From Cinclus cinclus (lineage: Eukaryota > Chordata > Aves > Passeriformes > Cinclidae), in the NCBI RefSeq assembly GCF_963662255.1, contig NC_085071.1, forward strand, positions 3,994,701 to 4,058,700: a DNA stretch of 64,000 bases. Reading direction: 5' to 3'. The notes below the pieces were generated by a model that was not told the origin of the DNA, ran no database searches, and saw only the letters and a program-made list of their open reading frames with translations. Below, piece after piece: positions 39,601 through 52,388 of the stretch (within the stretch, counting starts at the first letter, position 1; every line of letters begins with the position of its first letter). A program made the translations under genes and the position numbers.

Positions 39601-42600
39601 CTCCTGTAGACAAGGACAAGAACTGAAATTTCAATTTTCACACTCAAGCAAGCAGTCAGGGCACTCCTATGAATTGAGCTCCCGAGCAAGGATGATGGAT
39701 GAAGTAAACAATAGAGCTGTGTGGAAAGGGCAGCGTTCTTGCTTGGGGGGGAATCACTTTCATTACAAACCCTCCAAAGAAAATTTAAAAACAATCTCCA
39801 ATTGTTTAGATTTTCTCCAAATGTAGTAGTGAGAGAAGTGCCACTTCCCCTGGCAGGGCTGCAGGGACCCACAGATCCACAGCTCAACTTCTCAATGCAA
39901 CCTCCTACCCCAAAAAGACACAGATCCCACAGGAAACCATGGAACAGCATTCCTGCCAGCCAGCTGGGGCTCAGCACGCTGCCTCTGCCCTCTGGTTTTC
40001 TCTGCACTGGCCAGTTCCATCTCCCCAGGTTCCCTGTCTGTGCTCCTGCAATCCCAGCTGTCAACCCCAGACACTGGGGCTCCCAGCCTTTAAGCAGGAT
40101 CATCTGGAAATGCCCAGTTTATGTTCCACACTGGGATATGTACAAAGTCCCTCCTGGGCCAGTGGCAGTGCTCTAATGAGCACATCAATAAACCAGAGCA
40201 GCTGCTCTGAAAGAATTCAGCTGTTCCAAGATGGAAAAGTCCATTAAGTTTATTACATGAAATGCTGGACAGGGTTTAGGCAGAGAATCACTGCCACGTT
40301 ATATAAACTCCCAAAGACCTGCCAAATTAAGGAAGTGGAGGCAGGAGAGGGAGTTTCAAACCATCATTATCCCTGGAGGGAAGGGAACATCCATTTGCCT
40401 CCAGTTGCTACCAAGAAGCAACAAGCTGGATGATATTTGTGGAGCCTATGCTGCTATTCTTTGGCTGGGTTAGAAGAATGAAGATTTGAGAGGAGAAGGG
40501 CTGGAGTAAAGACTTCTTAAAAGGTCACCCATGTGGGCAAAGGGACCTCAGAGAGCAGGCTCACAGAGACCATGGCTCTGAAAACGTTCTGAGAAAAATA
40601 CGGAGATTTGAATTATTTTACCATATGACATGAAAATACATGAAGTAAAGCAGGACTAGAAAACCAACATACAGTTACCTCGTACCACAGGGATATCAAT
40701 TAATTGCTGACTGCTTTGGTGACTGGAAAGTTTGAAATGTGATGTTTTAACAAGGCATACAAAAGGCTTAAATGTTCTCAAGGCATCAATGAGGGAAAGT
40801 TCTACTTCATCTGCTCATAAACATGAGAAACCATACAGAGGATTAATTAGCAGCAATTAGGAATTAACGAGTTCCTCTGTTAATGCTTCAGGAAAGGAAC
40901 ACATGCATTTAAAGGATCTCAGCCCATAGCTGGGTTTGGAGTAGAACAGCCCAAACCACTATCCCAGGAATAATTCCCACAACCTGCATCAACTCCCTCA
41001 GGAGACCAGTGAGCAGGAGACATGCTGAGAGATGATCAATTAAATAAAAAAAAAAAACAAGTGGAAAACTCAGTGGGGAAAGCTTGTCTCAGTGGAGACA
41101 GAGCCCAGCATGGAGCTGGCCCAGCAGTGGAGCACCCAGACACCCCAGGATGGATGTGGCCTGGAGCAGGAGCCCAGCGTGCCCTGGACAATGTCTGCTC
41201 ACACCTCACCGAGGCACAGGTGGCAATTCCTAGAGAACACCTGCTCCCTGAAATCTGGGGCCACAGGGAGCAGTGAGCCAAGAGAGCACTTGAGGCAAGG
41301 GAGAGGAGGAGGAGGGTAAAAAGGAGGAGCGTGAAGAGGAGATTTTTCCAGCCACTGAGGCACATCAGGAGCAGAGGAGCAGGAGGTGCTGCAGGGATCC
41401 AAGGCAAGGCAGCTGCAGGGAGGTGCCCGAGCACACAGCTCAGCTGCCCCAGAGGCTGCTTGATGGTGGCATAAAGGCAGGAAAAAAAGGGGGAAAAAAA
41501 AAACCAACTTTAAAACGCCTCAAAGAAGTCCTATTTTTAGGAAAAGCTGAGCACTCGCCCTTGGAGCTGCCTGCCTGGTGATGCTGGTGGCTGGCACTCA
41601 GACCAGTGGGTGTTTCTGCTCCAGAACAGCCCTTCCTGTGCTGGGAAATCCTGCACTGGCAGCTCCAGCTCCGCTGTAGGAAGGACCCAGGCATTTTCAG
41701 CAACTAGTTTTTATAACTAGCAAGATTCATCCATGGGGTAAAGATTCCCATCAAAACTAATAAATAAAAATCAAGCCTACATCTTATCAAAAAAATCCTT
41801 TTCTTTCCACTCTGGGCGTGTAAATTCCCACAAAGCCAAGAAAAGAGAGAGCAATTTTTAAATGCTGCTCTGGCAATAAAATCCTCATCTCTCACAAATG
41901 GAATTCGGAACACACAACATGGGGCTATACATTATCCTGCCCAAAAACTCCCTCAGGGGAAATGAGGTTATCAAAATTTGGAGAACCTAATGCAAACGCT
42001 GATCCTTCTCCAGTGCAAATGAACACCATGGCAGGTATTGGAATGGTATTTTCCTCTGCTGAAAGGAGGTTGGTTGGAATTTGAACTTGCTGAAATAGCC
42101 CCATCGCCTCTGATTTTTCATTCCTGCTGCAGGTGCTCCCCAGCACTCAGCATTTATTTATGGGAAGGTTCTTTCCATGCTGTGCTGCCCTTCCCATTAC
42201 AATACAAATTACTGCAGAGTTCATGGGCAAGGTTCTCAGAAACACTCGAGTTAAATTTGAAAATAATTCACAATACTGCAGGGGATTGGGAAGGATAATC
42301 CAAAACCTGGAGACTTGCAAATGAAATTCCCTCTCAAGGGGGATGTGTTTTCAGGAGCGTGGCAGGGAGGGCGAGTGGCAGCGTGGGGAGCCCTGGATCC
42401 ATATCCAGTGGAGAATGAGCTGGGACTGCACGGGCAGGATGCTCTCAAGAACCACAGCCAGTCCAGGCAACACTGCAAAGTGCTAACTTGATCAATTTTT
42501 GGATGAAAATTTAGAATTATGCTTCTTCTGCAGGTTGTTATCTGGTTTCCCGCTGGAGGCTTGGTCTGACCAAAATCTCTCCAGAGGACACCCAAGCCCT

Positions 42601-45199
42601 GTCCTGTTCCATCACTCCTGCCTCTGCAGCCTCCTCATTTCCACACCTGCCAGGACCACATCAGGACTGTCCTCATCCAGCTGTATTTTCAATTAGGGTC
42701 TGTTTTGCTTCTCCCTGCTCAGATGTCTGCTGGAAATGCCATGTCTCTCTCCGGGGTGCAACAGCAGACTGACACAGCACCGGAGTGTTCATTTCCATCA
42801 GCCCAGACACAATTTACCACATTCAGCAAAAGGAAACTTGGAGAAATGCAACTGAATGAGCAGAACCCAAGCTGTAATTCAAGAAGGAGGTTTCACCTCA
42901 CTATCCAGGCAGAGACTGCTGGATTTGCTCTAAATTACCCAGAACCTCCCTGAGCTCTGCCTTGTGCAAAGGGGAAAGGCCCAGCAATCAGAAGTGCTTA
43001 TTCTCAGATAATTGTCATGGAAAACATCACTTATAAGACACTCAAATGGATTTTCTTTCTCCACTAAAAAACGCTGAGGAGAAAAATGGAGAATGCTGGA
43101 AACACTAGAAAAATGAGAAAGAATGAAAAATACTTATCAAAGGAAATTATTCAATCCTTGTGTTCTACAGCAAAAGGAGACCCAAGAATTGTCTGATGTG
43201 ACAATTTTAGACTGAAACATTGCCAGGATATTTCCCAGGCTCAAAGACTGATTTCAGCATTAAGCCTCCCTGGATTTAATCAGAGGAAACTGAGAACCCC
43301 CCCATAAACGGGTTCCCATAAGCAAAGGGGTTCAGTAACTCCTCCACCCCCAGGAATTATTTGTTTTGCAGATTTACTTGTCAACAGTTTGTAACTCAAC
43401 CAAAAACCTGGCGAGTATTTACCTTCCCTTCCCCAGAACCTCGTGAAAGAGATTTTATAGACATACTAAATATCTCCTTTAAATTATTATGAAGTGCAGT
43501 AAAGCACCATAAAATCATCAGTCACCAGTGGGAAATGAACTAAATTAAAGCTGGTTATGATTTACAGTTCAAGTTCCTGTCCAGCTGTTTAGGCTTTGTT
43601 TTATCCCAAAATCAGCTGTGGAGGAAATCCAAATTTCAGGTGTGAGAGAAGGAATACCAGTAGCAACAATTACTTGAGCAACAGAAATAGCACAAGGGAG
43701 TCCCCATGATAGTGCCAGGGGGGGAAAAATGTAGATGAGGGAGGCTTTTAAGGATCCTGGTTAAAAGCCAGTCCATTCCTAAACCTTTCTTTAATTTATT
43801 TTAGCCAGGAAATGCACACAAATTTTTTCTAGGAGTCTCATGAAAACACTCATTAAAATCTGTGTTTCAGAGGAAATTAATAGCAAATTACATTTGTCAG
43901 GCTTTACTTCTTCCTGTTCTTCACAATTAACAAGGCTTTATGTTAGCCCTAAAATATGGAATGACTTCTTCTGAAATCTCATGAGGCACATGAGACTTTC
44001 GGAATATCAATCCAATTCCTGCCTTCCTGAGACTTTAAATTAATCACACTGATTACAGCTTTATTTACTCACCAAGGCCTGCTTAGTCCCTCCTTTGTTG
44101 CTGTAAAAAGCTGGTTACTCTCTTTAATTGAGCTGCTTTAGTAAACCACAAGCATTCACACTAATTATTTTCCTTGATGAGAGTGGAGTTCCTAATTACT
44201 AAAGCTCCCTGAAATCTGTCATCTGACAAGGAACATTACAGTGGCACATGGGACAGTTCTGGGGTAGGAGACACGGAGCAGATGGTGGAGAAGGGAATGA
44301 GGAGCCAGCCCAGGGCTATATGAAACCAGGAACAAGAATTCCACCAAACCCTGCATTTCCAGAATACACAAATGTGAATGTTACTATATTTATAGTCTTC
44401 AAATGAAAGATTAATTTGATAAAGTGTTTCATGTACATCGAAATTGTTTGATCGCTTGTGTTGCTTTGTTGAAGACATTTGCCTTTTAAATTTAAATTTA
44501 GAGTAAAAACTGTTTCAATTAACATTTTTTATTTCAATTAGATACTTTTGAGCTCATTTCTCTCAATCCAATTCTAATGCAGCATTTAAAGAAAAAACAG
44601 AAACATTTGTTTTAACTAACAGAAAGCAAAGTGCCGTTCAATTAAAAAATCTGGGTTGACATTTGGGCTAAAAAATAAGTGGTTTCAGTGGAACATTCCA
44701 AGTGGATACACACAGTTTTTTAAGTTCAACCAGTAAAACAGAAACACTTACTTGCATGAAAATAATTGTATTTAAAACAGAATAAACAGAAATCTGTTTC
44801 CTGTTGGACATCTCACAGCCCAAGAAGGGGGTAGGGGACAGACAGAAGGACATCAGGAAGAAGTCTGGGCATGGAACTCTCATCAATGCGGAGGCACAAA
44901 AAAAACCTCCCCGACTGTTTGCAAATCAAACTGGCAACAACTAAACCCAGGGAGCAGAGGGGAGGTGCACTGGGGCCTGAAATGACAGCAAATAGAGGCT
45001 GGGCAAGAGTTGGGAGTTCTAGGACATCCTGGATTTCTCATCCTCGTACAGACAGCCCAGTCTCGTTTAACTCAGGAGAACAGGCAAGTTCCCAGGTTGC
45101 AGCGACTCCGAGGCACTGTCAGGAGCTGTAAATATGTTGTACTTGCTTGTTCACGTTATTTGTGTGTTTATTCTTCTTCCTGGCAGTTACACGGGTTTG
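33681..45199. other. Intergenic region downstream of GRIK3, no gene recognised
   Basis: About 11.5 kb of mostly unique sequence with scattered short A or T runs (39395-39412, 41045-41057, 41487-41502). All open frames are short, lack family resemblance and show no exon-like splice context. The stretch 37560-37805 is AT-rich with an octamer ATGCAAAT at about 37612 and several homeodomain-like TAAT cores, so it could hold an enhancer, though this is speculative. 42960-44860 is AT-rich and featureless to the eye. Confidence 0.6.
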
Positions 45200-46680
45200 G
45201 GGTCAGTCAGAGTGCTGTAAGTGCTTGGTGAATGGGATAAAACAGCCTCTGTCGCCAGTCGCACTCATAGAGCACCAGCATCTCATCTGGAGCTGAACAC
45301 ATTAGCCAGGTCTCTTGCAGAATGGATCTGCTAACCAGATTAGATGCCATTTGAAATCTCTGGAGAGCACTCCTAAATACATTACGGGATTTGCATAACA
45401 ACAGCCAGCTTAAGTAGCGCACAGAAGGAACAGACGATGATCCACAAAACAAATCCGCATGTCTGAAAACTCCCTGCTCGCTGGTATTCATCCTGCGCAG
45501 CATCACCCTCTCGTGTGTGTTCTGCACGACGCCATCCCACATCCCAGCAAGCCAACAGCATCCCCTGACTTCATCTCCGTGGTGCAACAATAATCCTAAA
45601 TTATGTCTCTTCCGGATTAATCAGCAGGGATGGGAGCCCCCAGCTCCTCTGCACAGCCCAGGCTGGCACAACAAGCACCTGCAGTGTTAAGTGGTGGACA
45701 AGGAGGAGGGATCCATCGGCATGACACCCTGCCCTGTGTTGATGGAGAGGGCAGGGGTGCAGGCAAGAGCAGAACAGCACAGCCGGTGGGTGATTCTGGT
45801 GCTTTTGGAGGATCCTAGGACAGTTGCCATGATGAGGCTGTAACAGGCTGGAGACTCAGGAGGAACTCATCATGCCCTGTGCAAGAGGTGCAGAGATGGG
45901 TCAGGTCCATTCTGCGTCTCCTCTCTGTGTGGAATGTTTTTAAGAGCCTTAGGGAAGGTTGATTTTGTTGGTTCAGAGAACGCTGCGATTCCCTGACAGT
46001 CACTAAAATAAACTTTATGTTGGTTCTGGAGGCACAGCCTGAGTGTTGTGCCATGGACAAGTGCCAAGGTGCAGGAGGTCCCAGCACAGACCAGCACAGC
46101 TGGACACAGGCACAGCTGGAAAACGCATGGGGAAACAGGGGTCAGGAATGAGACAGTGGCGAGGAGCCCCCGAGCAGCCGCACGGGTGTGCCAGGCTGAG
46201 AATGAGCACAATTTGAATAGAGCTGGAGAAAGTGCCCCAGATTTTATCTGACTGTCGCTCAGTTCCACAAACACTACAATTATCTCCTCATCCTAAGGTA
46301 CGGCCTTCTTTTCAAGGATAATCCCACTAGAAAAGGCAGTTTCACTGTGACAAATGACCATTTACATGCAATTACACATCTGCCCCTTTCCAGATGCGGA
46401 TGGAAAATCACACACTCAGCTCAGGGGCACGGCGGGGTGGCATCTCCAGCCTCACATCCTCCAGGACTAACGAAGAGTGAGGCTTTGATAGCTCAGCACA
46501 TCCCACAAAGAGGCTCAGGTCATGCCGACAGCCGGGAACATTTAAATGAGACGACTCCCGTTTCAGTACATGGCTGCCTAAGTGCAGAGTTTCTATTTTG
46601 GGTAGACCCAGAGGAGTCCCTGGTGTATTGAGAGCTTTAAGAGGACTGTCGTGACGGGCAGTTCTAACTGCAGAGCTCTT
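45200..46680. other. CpG-retaining unique block, possible conserved noncoding DNA
   Basis: The block contains many CpG dinucleotides (at about 45250, 45385, 45418, 45433, 45455, 45480, 45495, 45513 and 45528, and again at about 46390-46560) in an otherwise CpG-poor intergenic background. A 127-codon minus-strand frame (45207-45590) covers the first part; its product has no recognised domain and I do not call it a gene. Retained CpGs fit a regulatory element or an unannotated exon cluster. Confidence 0.3.
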
Positions 46681-47279
46681 TACACAGATGTTTCACCAGC
46701 GCAGAGAGCTGCAGGCTCCACATCAGGACCTTCTGATGGATCCAGGCCCAATTATCTGCCGAATGTTGTTCAGCTTTCCTCTGACCAGCGCTAATGGACC
46801 CGCTTACAGCTACACATAAAAATTGGTCAGCGTTAAATTGGGGAAAAAAACCAAAAAAAAAAAAAACCTCGCTGCACTCATGGGTGGGGGCAGGGCTGGG
46901 CTGGAATAGCAGAGGGACAAAAGAAGCAGCAGGACTCCGCTGGATTGGCAGAGCATAAAGGAATGAAATGTGAGAACACTGCAAAAGCCACACTTGAAGT
47001 GACGATCAAACCGTGTTTACCAGGAAAACTGTGCAAGGGCTCCGGAACGCCCTTCCCCAACAAGCACCCACGCAGCGCTGCAGGCGAACAAAGCAGAGAC
47101 AGAAAACAGATGGAGAAATCAGCAATGAAAGGGAACGTTTCCATCTCCCCTCCCAGTCGGAATAAGCACGTACAGGGGACGCGGTTCTTTGTGCCAAACA
47201 GCCCAAACCGAAGCGAACGCCTGCTAGTGCTCTCTGTGGTTATTCTAACACTGCCTGGGGCTAGAACAGCGAGCAGAGC

Positions 47280-48600
47280 TGTTGGGTGGCAGAGCTGTTG
47301 GATGGCAGAGCTGTTGGGTGACAGAGCTGTTGGGTGACAGAGGTGTTGGATGGCAGAGCTGTTGGGTGGCAGAGCTGTTGGATGGCAGAGCTGTTGGATG
47401 GCAGAGCTGTTGGGTGTCAGAGGTGTTGGGTGGCAGAGCTGTTGGGTGACAGAGCTGTTGGGTGACAGAGGTGTTGGGTGACAGAGCTGTTGGATGGCAG
47501 AGCTGTTGGGTGGCAGAGCTGTTGGGTGACAGAGCTGTTGGATGACAGAGCTGTTGGGTGTCAGAGGTGTTGGGTGACAGAGGTGTTGGATGGCAGAGCT
47601 GTTGGGTGTCAGAGTTGTTGGGTGACAGAGCTGTTGGGTGGCAGAGCTGTTGGATGGCAGAGCTGTTGGGTGGCAGAGCTGTTGGGTGACAGAGGTGTTG
47701 GGTGGCAGAGCTGTTGGATGGCAGAGCTGTTGGATGACAGAGCTGTTGGGTGGCAGAGCTGTTGGATGGCAGAGCTGTTGGGTGTCAGAGTTGTTGGGTG
47801 ACAGAGGTGTTGGATGGCAGAGCTGTTGGGTGTCAGAGTTGTTGGGTGACAGAGCTGTTGGGTGGCAGAGCTGTTGGGTGTCAGAGGTGTTGGGTGACAG
47901 AGCTGTTGGATGGCAGAGGTGTTGGGTGGCAGAGCTGTTGGATGACAGAGCTGTTGGGTGGCAGAGCTGTTGGGTGGCAGAGCTGTTGGGTGGCAGAGCT
48001 GTTGGGTGACAGAGGTGTTGGATGGCAGAGCTGTTGGATGGCAGAGCTGTTGGATGGCAGAGCTGTTGGGTGTCAGAGTTGTTGGGTGACAGAGGTGTTG
48101 GGTGGCAGAGCTGTTGGGTGTCAGAGTTGTTGGATGGCAGAGCTGTTGGGTGACAGAGCTGTTGGATGGCAGAGCTGTTGGGTGTCAGAGGTGTTGGGTG
48201 GCAGAGCTGTTGGATGGCAGAGGTGTTGGGTGGCAGAGCTGTTGGATGGCAGAGGTGTTGGGTGTCAGAGGTGTTGGGTGGCAGAGGTGTTGGGTGGCAG
48301 AGCTGTTGGATGGCAGAGGTGTTGGGTGGCAGAGCTGTTGGATGGCAGAGGTGTTGGGTGGCAGAGCTGTTGGATGGCAGAGGTGTTGGGTGACAGAGCT
48401 GTTGGGTGACAGAGGTGTTGGGTGACAGAGCTGTTGGGTGGCAGAGCTGTTGGGTGGCAGAGCTGTTGGGTGTCAGAGCTGTTGGGTGACAGAGCTGTTG
48501 GATGGCAGAGCTGTTGGGTGTCAGAGGTGTTGGGTGGCAGAGCTGTTGGATGGCAGAGCTGTTGGGTGTCAGAGGTGTTGGGTGACAGAGCTGTTGGATG
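47280..48600. repeat. 16-bp minisatellite, 82 in-register units
   Basis: The unit is TGTTGG[G/A]TG[G/A/T]CAGAG[C/G/T]. TGTTGG starts at 47280 and last at 48592, exactly 82 x 16 bp apart; every row of the array checked is in register, so there is no net insertion or deletion. Three positions vary in many combinations and the rest is nearly invariant. Sixteen is not divisible by three and the unit lacks stops in the relevant frames, so long repetitive open frames appear on both strands, including a 613-codon minus-strand one (46878-48719). They are repeat artefacts. The array ends in TGTTGGATGATGTGGG. Confidence 0.97.
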
Positions 48601-48792
48601 ATGTGGGATGCACTCACAGCCCTCTGCGGGAAGTTTCCTGCTGGCAGTTCACATCTCAATGCCCGCAGGTATCCACATTCATGTCCGGGGCTGGAGAGGA
48701 GAACTCGGCATCCACCCACACCTCATGGACCACAGCACATCCCCCAGACTCAATCTTTGTAATTTTTTGTTGTGTCCCCCCTGCCCTGCTGT

Positions 48793-49501
48793 TGTTGTCG
48801 GGCAGGGGAAAGTTCCAAGGTTTGTGAGCGCTGGCCCTTCAGGCGTTCAGCTTCTCACAGAAATCTGCAGTTTCCAGCCGCTATAAAAAGACCGGGAGAG
48901 CAGCTCAGACTTTTCCCACAGGCTTTATTATCGTCCCTGAAGGGCTCAGGCTACAAATCCAAAGATGGGGGATCACACGTGTACTTCTATAGGGTTTGGG
49001 GGGATCACAAGTAAACCAATGGAAAACAGGGTGAACACATTTTAGCCAACTACATTACCTTTCTTTTTTTGGGACAACCAATTATAAAGAATCAAACCTA
49101 ACCAATAACATTCTAAAAAGATAAGAAGAGTTTACATTTTTCTAACATGAGTCATTCTAAGCAAGTAGTTTTTCTTATCTCAAAGGAGGTTCCAGGCCAT
49201 AGAAGGGCTGTTTGCAGAGGGATTCATCTCCTCTACAAATCTTCATTTTGCTTTCTCTGAATTTTGTCTGGGATCTTCTTTGGGAATATTTTGTTCAGGT
49301 CTGATTTTACATAAACTGGTTCATTGTTTTCTGTTCCACCTCTCAGCTGGGCACGGGGGCCCTGCCCTTTCCTTTCTGGTGCTGCACTTCTTTGCATCTA
49401 ACCCTTTGCTCTTGCACGATGTTCTGGAGTTTCAGATTTCCCTGCTTGCCTCCTCCTTCACATGACTGGAACACTTCCACGACAGGATGTCAAACCCTAC
49501 A
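48793..49501 (-). mobile_element. Putative LTR-like element (second type), boundaries uncertain
   Basis: On the + strand the interval begins TGTTGTCGGGCAGGGGAAAG and ends GGATGTCAAACCCTACA, giving TGTAGGG...ACAACA in minus orientation. It has a TTTATT (AATAAA on the minus strand) at 48924-48929, about 130 bp from the minus-strand 3' end, and AT-rich body sequence, all usual for a solo LTR of about 700 bp. I could not find a target-site duplication, and there is no second copy in the window to define the ends. An old LTR is my best reading; unique sequence is the alternative. Confidence 0.4.
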
Positions 49502-50345
49502 GAATCATCAGGATTTTGTGCACGTTGTTCCTCTAGTGCCGGCCCCAAAGGGGCCGAGTCTGTACCAGCCCTGCAGGAGCTGTAATGGTGAGGAAAGAGG
49601 CTGCTAAAGAGAAAGTGCTTGTTCTGACAGTGCTTTAGACAACTGCCTCCTGCCAAATAATCCCACGTTGTTTTCCTGAAGTGCTTTTAAAACTGAAATA
49701 GCATTGAGTTAGAAAGCTCACAAATGGTATTTGAGACGTAAAGGGATGGAAATTAGCAGCTGATATGAATTTCCTGCGAGCAGTTCACGGAATCAGGTTT
49801 GACAGAACTTCTAATTCGTAAGATAAGTGTGTTCGTGAACATTTCAGCTGCCAGGTCATGTCACAGCAGAGGAACAGGAATGCAGCACGGTTTGAAACAA
49901 GCCAACTTTTGTTCAGGAGTTGGGGCAAGTGCAATAGGCAGACAGAGCTGAGTGAATAATGAATCCTTTACCCAGGAACTGTCAGTTCGCTTTCTTCTCC
50001 AAATTGTCCTGGATTTCTCCAGTTTATTCCTTACCAGAATAATATGTGTGATGAAGTATCAGCTGTAATTCACTGGAGAGCAGTCCCCTGACATCACAAA
50101 CAGCTGCAGCTGGGCCCAGAGGCCATGAGATCCATCATGTCTCTGGCTGAACGAACACAACCTCGTGGCTGCTGGTTTCAAGCCCAAGAGTTGTCCTCTG
50201 CTCTGGGTGGGAGGAGGATCTCACTCACCATTGGACCCCTCATCACATCTCAGGAGGCCAAACCCCAGAGGGCAGGGAGAGCAGAGGAACCCAGTGAGTC
50301 ACCTCCTCAAAAAGCCAATTCACCACCACTCTCCCATTCATGGGA
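49502..50345. other. Intergenic, nothing recognised
   Basis: Unique sequence lies between the putative LTR and the CR1 cluster. I see no coding region, RNA or repeat. Confidence 0.55.
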
Positions 50346-50575
50346 ATCACAGAATCCCAGGATCACTGAGGTTGGAGGAGACCTCCAGGATCATCCATTC
50401 CAACCTGTGCCAGATGCTCACCTTGTCACTCAGACCACAGCACTGTGTGCCATGTCCAGTCATTCCTTGGTCACCTCCAGGGATGGGCACTCCAAACCTC
50501 CCTGGACAGTCCATCCCAATGCCTGACAACCCTTTCTGTGAAGAAAAGTTGCTGGGACAGGAACCCTCCCAGTGA
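50346..50575 (-). mobile_element. CR1 LINE 3' fragment, minus orientation
   Basis: It begins ATCACAGAATCCCAGGATCA and continues GAGGTTGGAGGAGACCTCCA, GGATCATCCATTCCAACCTG and CATTCCTTGGTCACCTCCAG, the reverse complement of a CR1 3' end. It is truncated after GAAAAGTTGCTGGG. It is more divergent from the common CR1 tail than the other copies, suggesting an older subfamily. Confidence 0.85.
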
Positions 50576-51234
50576 TCTCCCAGTAACAGCCTTGGTCCAG
50601 CACTCAACCACAGCTTGGAGACCCGAGGAGCTGACCATGGCAGCTGACCTGCCATTAACAGCAAAAGCTTTCTCCCACCACTGCTGCTGTACCCAAGGTG
50701 CTCACTGATCTGATCACTTTATTATCATCTCCGGGTGCCCTATGAGTGCAATGTAGAATTCCACCCCACGTATTTATAGCTGGCTAATCACAGCTTAATT
50801 ACCAAGGCTCAGCAGGCTCTTGTATGAACACCGAGGCTGAGGCAGTTCCACCAGGAAACTTTTTATGAGATAAGCAGAAGCATCAAATTATTCAAGATGT
50901 GTGAGAAAAACCTATTTAGTGTTAATTGGGACAATTACCTTTTCCCCTGATTTGCATGTGTCATGAATATTAAAACCATGATAAAAAGAAACCCTTGGCA
51001 CTGGCTAACTGCTGCCCAAAGTGGCTGTGGGGAGGAGGGGATGGTGCCAGGCTGAGGGGAGGGCAGAGGGGCAGCCATGGCCTTATGCAGCTCTGCCAGC
51101 AGTCTGCAGTAGCCTCAGGGCATCACTGCTGGGCAGGTAAAAGGAAAAACTCATGAGAACCAAAAAAAAAAAAATCAAGGCGAAACAGCAGCACTCAGAA
51201 CGTGTTGGGGATGTTGATGGGATCAGAGGGTCTC

Positions 51235-51320
51235 CACAGGAGCAACTGGTCTAGTGGAAGGGCATTAGAACAAAACAGCCTTTAGGTCCCTTGCAGCCCA
51301 AGCCATTCTATGATTCTACC
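51235..51320 (+). mobile_element. CR1 LINE 3' fragment
   Basis: It contains GAGCAACTGGTCTAGTGGAA, then TTTAGGTCCCTTGCAGCCCA and the tail AGCCATTCTATGATTCTA. Only the terminal CR1 block remains; an internal segment is altered. Confidence 0.8.
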
Positions 51321-52204
51321 CTGTGCACCCTCTGTGCCAGATGGAGCTCCATGAACCCCAGCAGCTCACACGGAAAGGGACAGATGCCTTGAGAAGCTGC
51401 TGCTCCTCGAGCTGTAGCCCCGCCTGGGGACTGTCCCATGTACCAGTGACAGGCTCATCCCCTGAAATTCAGCACAGCCCCAGTAACCCATTCTGGGTCA
51501 GCAGCCCTACCTGTTGGGGTGGAGAGGAGCAGGAGCCCCTCACCTGTGAGCAGAGCTGGGGTTCTTCCCCACCACTCTGGCTCCTCAGCCAGGAACCCTT
51601 CCCCACAGAACCAGGCAGCTCCTGCACTCGCAAGAACTTGGCTGACATTCGGCAGATATTAAGTTCTGTTAAGCCAAACATCAAGCTGTATTGACCCAGA
51701 GTTAAATATTGACAGAGGTGATGCTGGCACGATCCCACTGGCTGCAGCAGGACTTCAGGGAAAACTCTTTATCAGCTTCTGTGAGCTCTCAGATGCTGGA
51801 GTTTGCACATGTGATTGGACTGAGCAATGCCTGCCTGACCTTCAAGGAGCGATGCAGAGCAGGATTTCCTAATTCCTTCTGACTTCCAGGCAAAAAACCC
51901 TGCAATATTATTTTCTTCTCACCGATAGTGATTACTGTTGGTGCTGGAAACACAGCTGGATTACTCCAGTAAACCCAACCCAGACCCCAGGCCTTTCCAG
52001 AAAAAGGGGGAAATACCAGTGTTTTCCAAATTACCTGAATATATGCTAGAAAGAACTTCTCCTGTAGATAATTGCATTCAATGACATGGAAATAAGCCAT
52101 AAATATGACGGGTATTTAAACAGTTTAAAATGCCTCATTTATAAGCCTCAGTGATGTTTCTAAAAACATGTCTTACAAAAGGAGAAGGGGAGAAGACACA
52201 TGTG

Positions 52205-52358
52205 AGGCACTGCCACAGGTTGTCCAGAAAAGTTATGGATGCCACAGCCCTTGGGCATCTCTGCTCCCCATCCCTGTTCCAGTCCAGGCTGGATGGGGCT
52301 TGGAGCAACCTGGTCTAGTGGAAAGTGTCCCTGCACGTGGCATCTGTGATTCTACTAA
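52205..52358 (+). mobile_element. CR1 LINE 3' fragment
   Basis: It contains GCACTGCCACAGGTTGTCCA, CTGGATGGGGCTTGGAGCAA, CCTGGTCTAGTGGAAAGTGT and CCCTGCACGTGGCATCTGTG. The end is short of the usual ATTCTATGATTCT repeats. It faces the next CR1 copy, their 3' ends only about 30 bp apart. Confidence 0.85.
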
Positions 52359-52388
52359 GTTCATTGCCATGAAGCCATGAACTAAGGT

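Noticed and set aside
46878..48719. 613-codon minus-strand open frame (QLCHPT-type repeats)
   Set aside because: It is produced by the 16-bp minisatellite, which lacks stops; all overlapping frames on both strands show the same repeat pattern and there is no domain.
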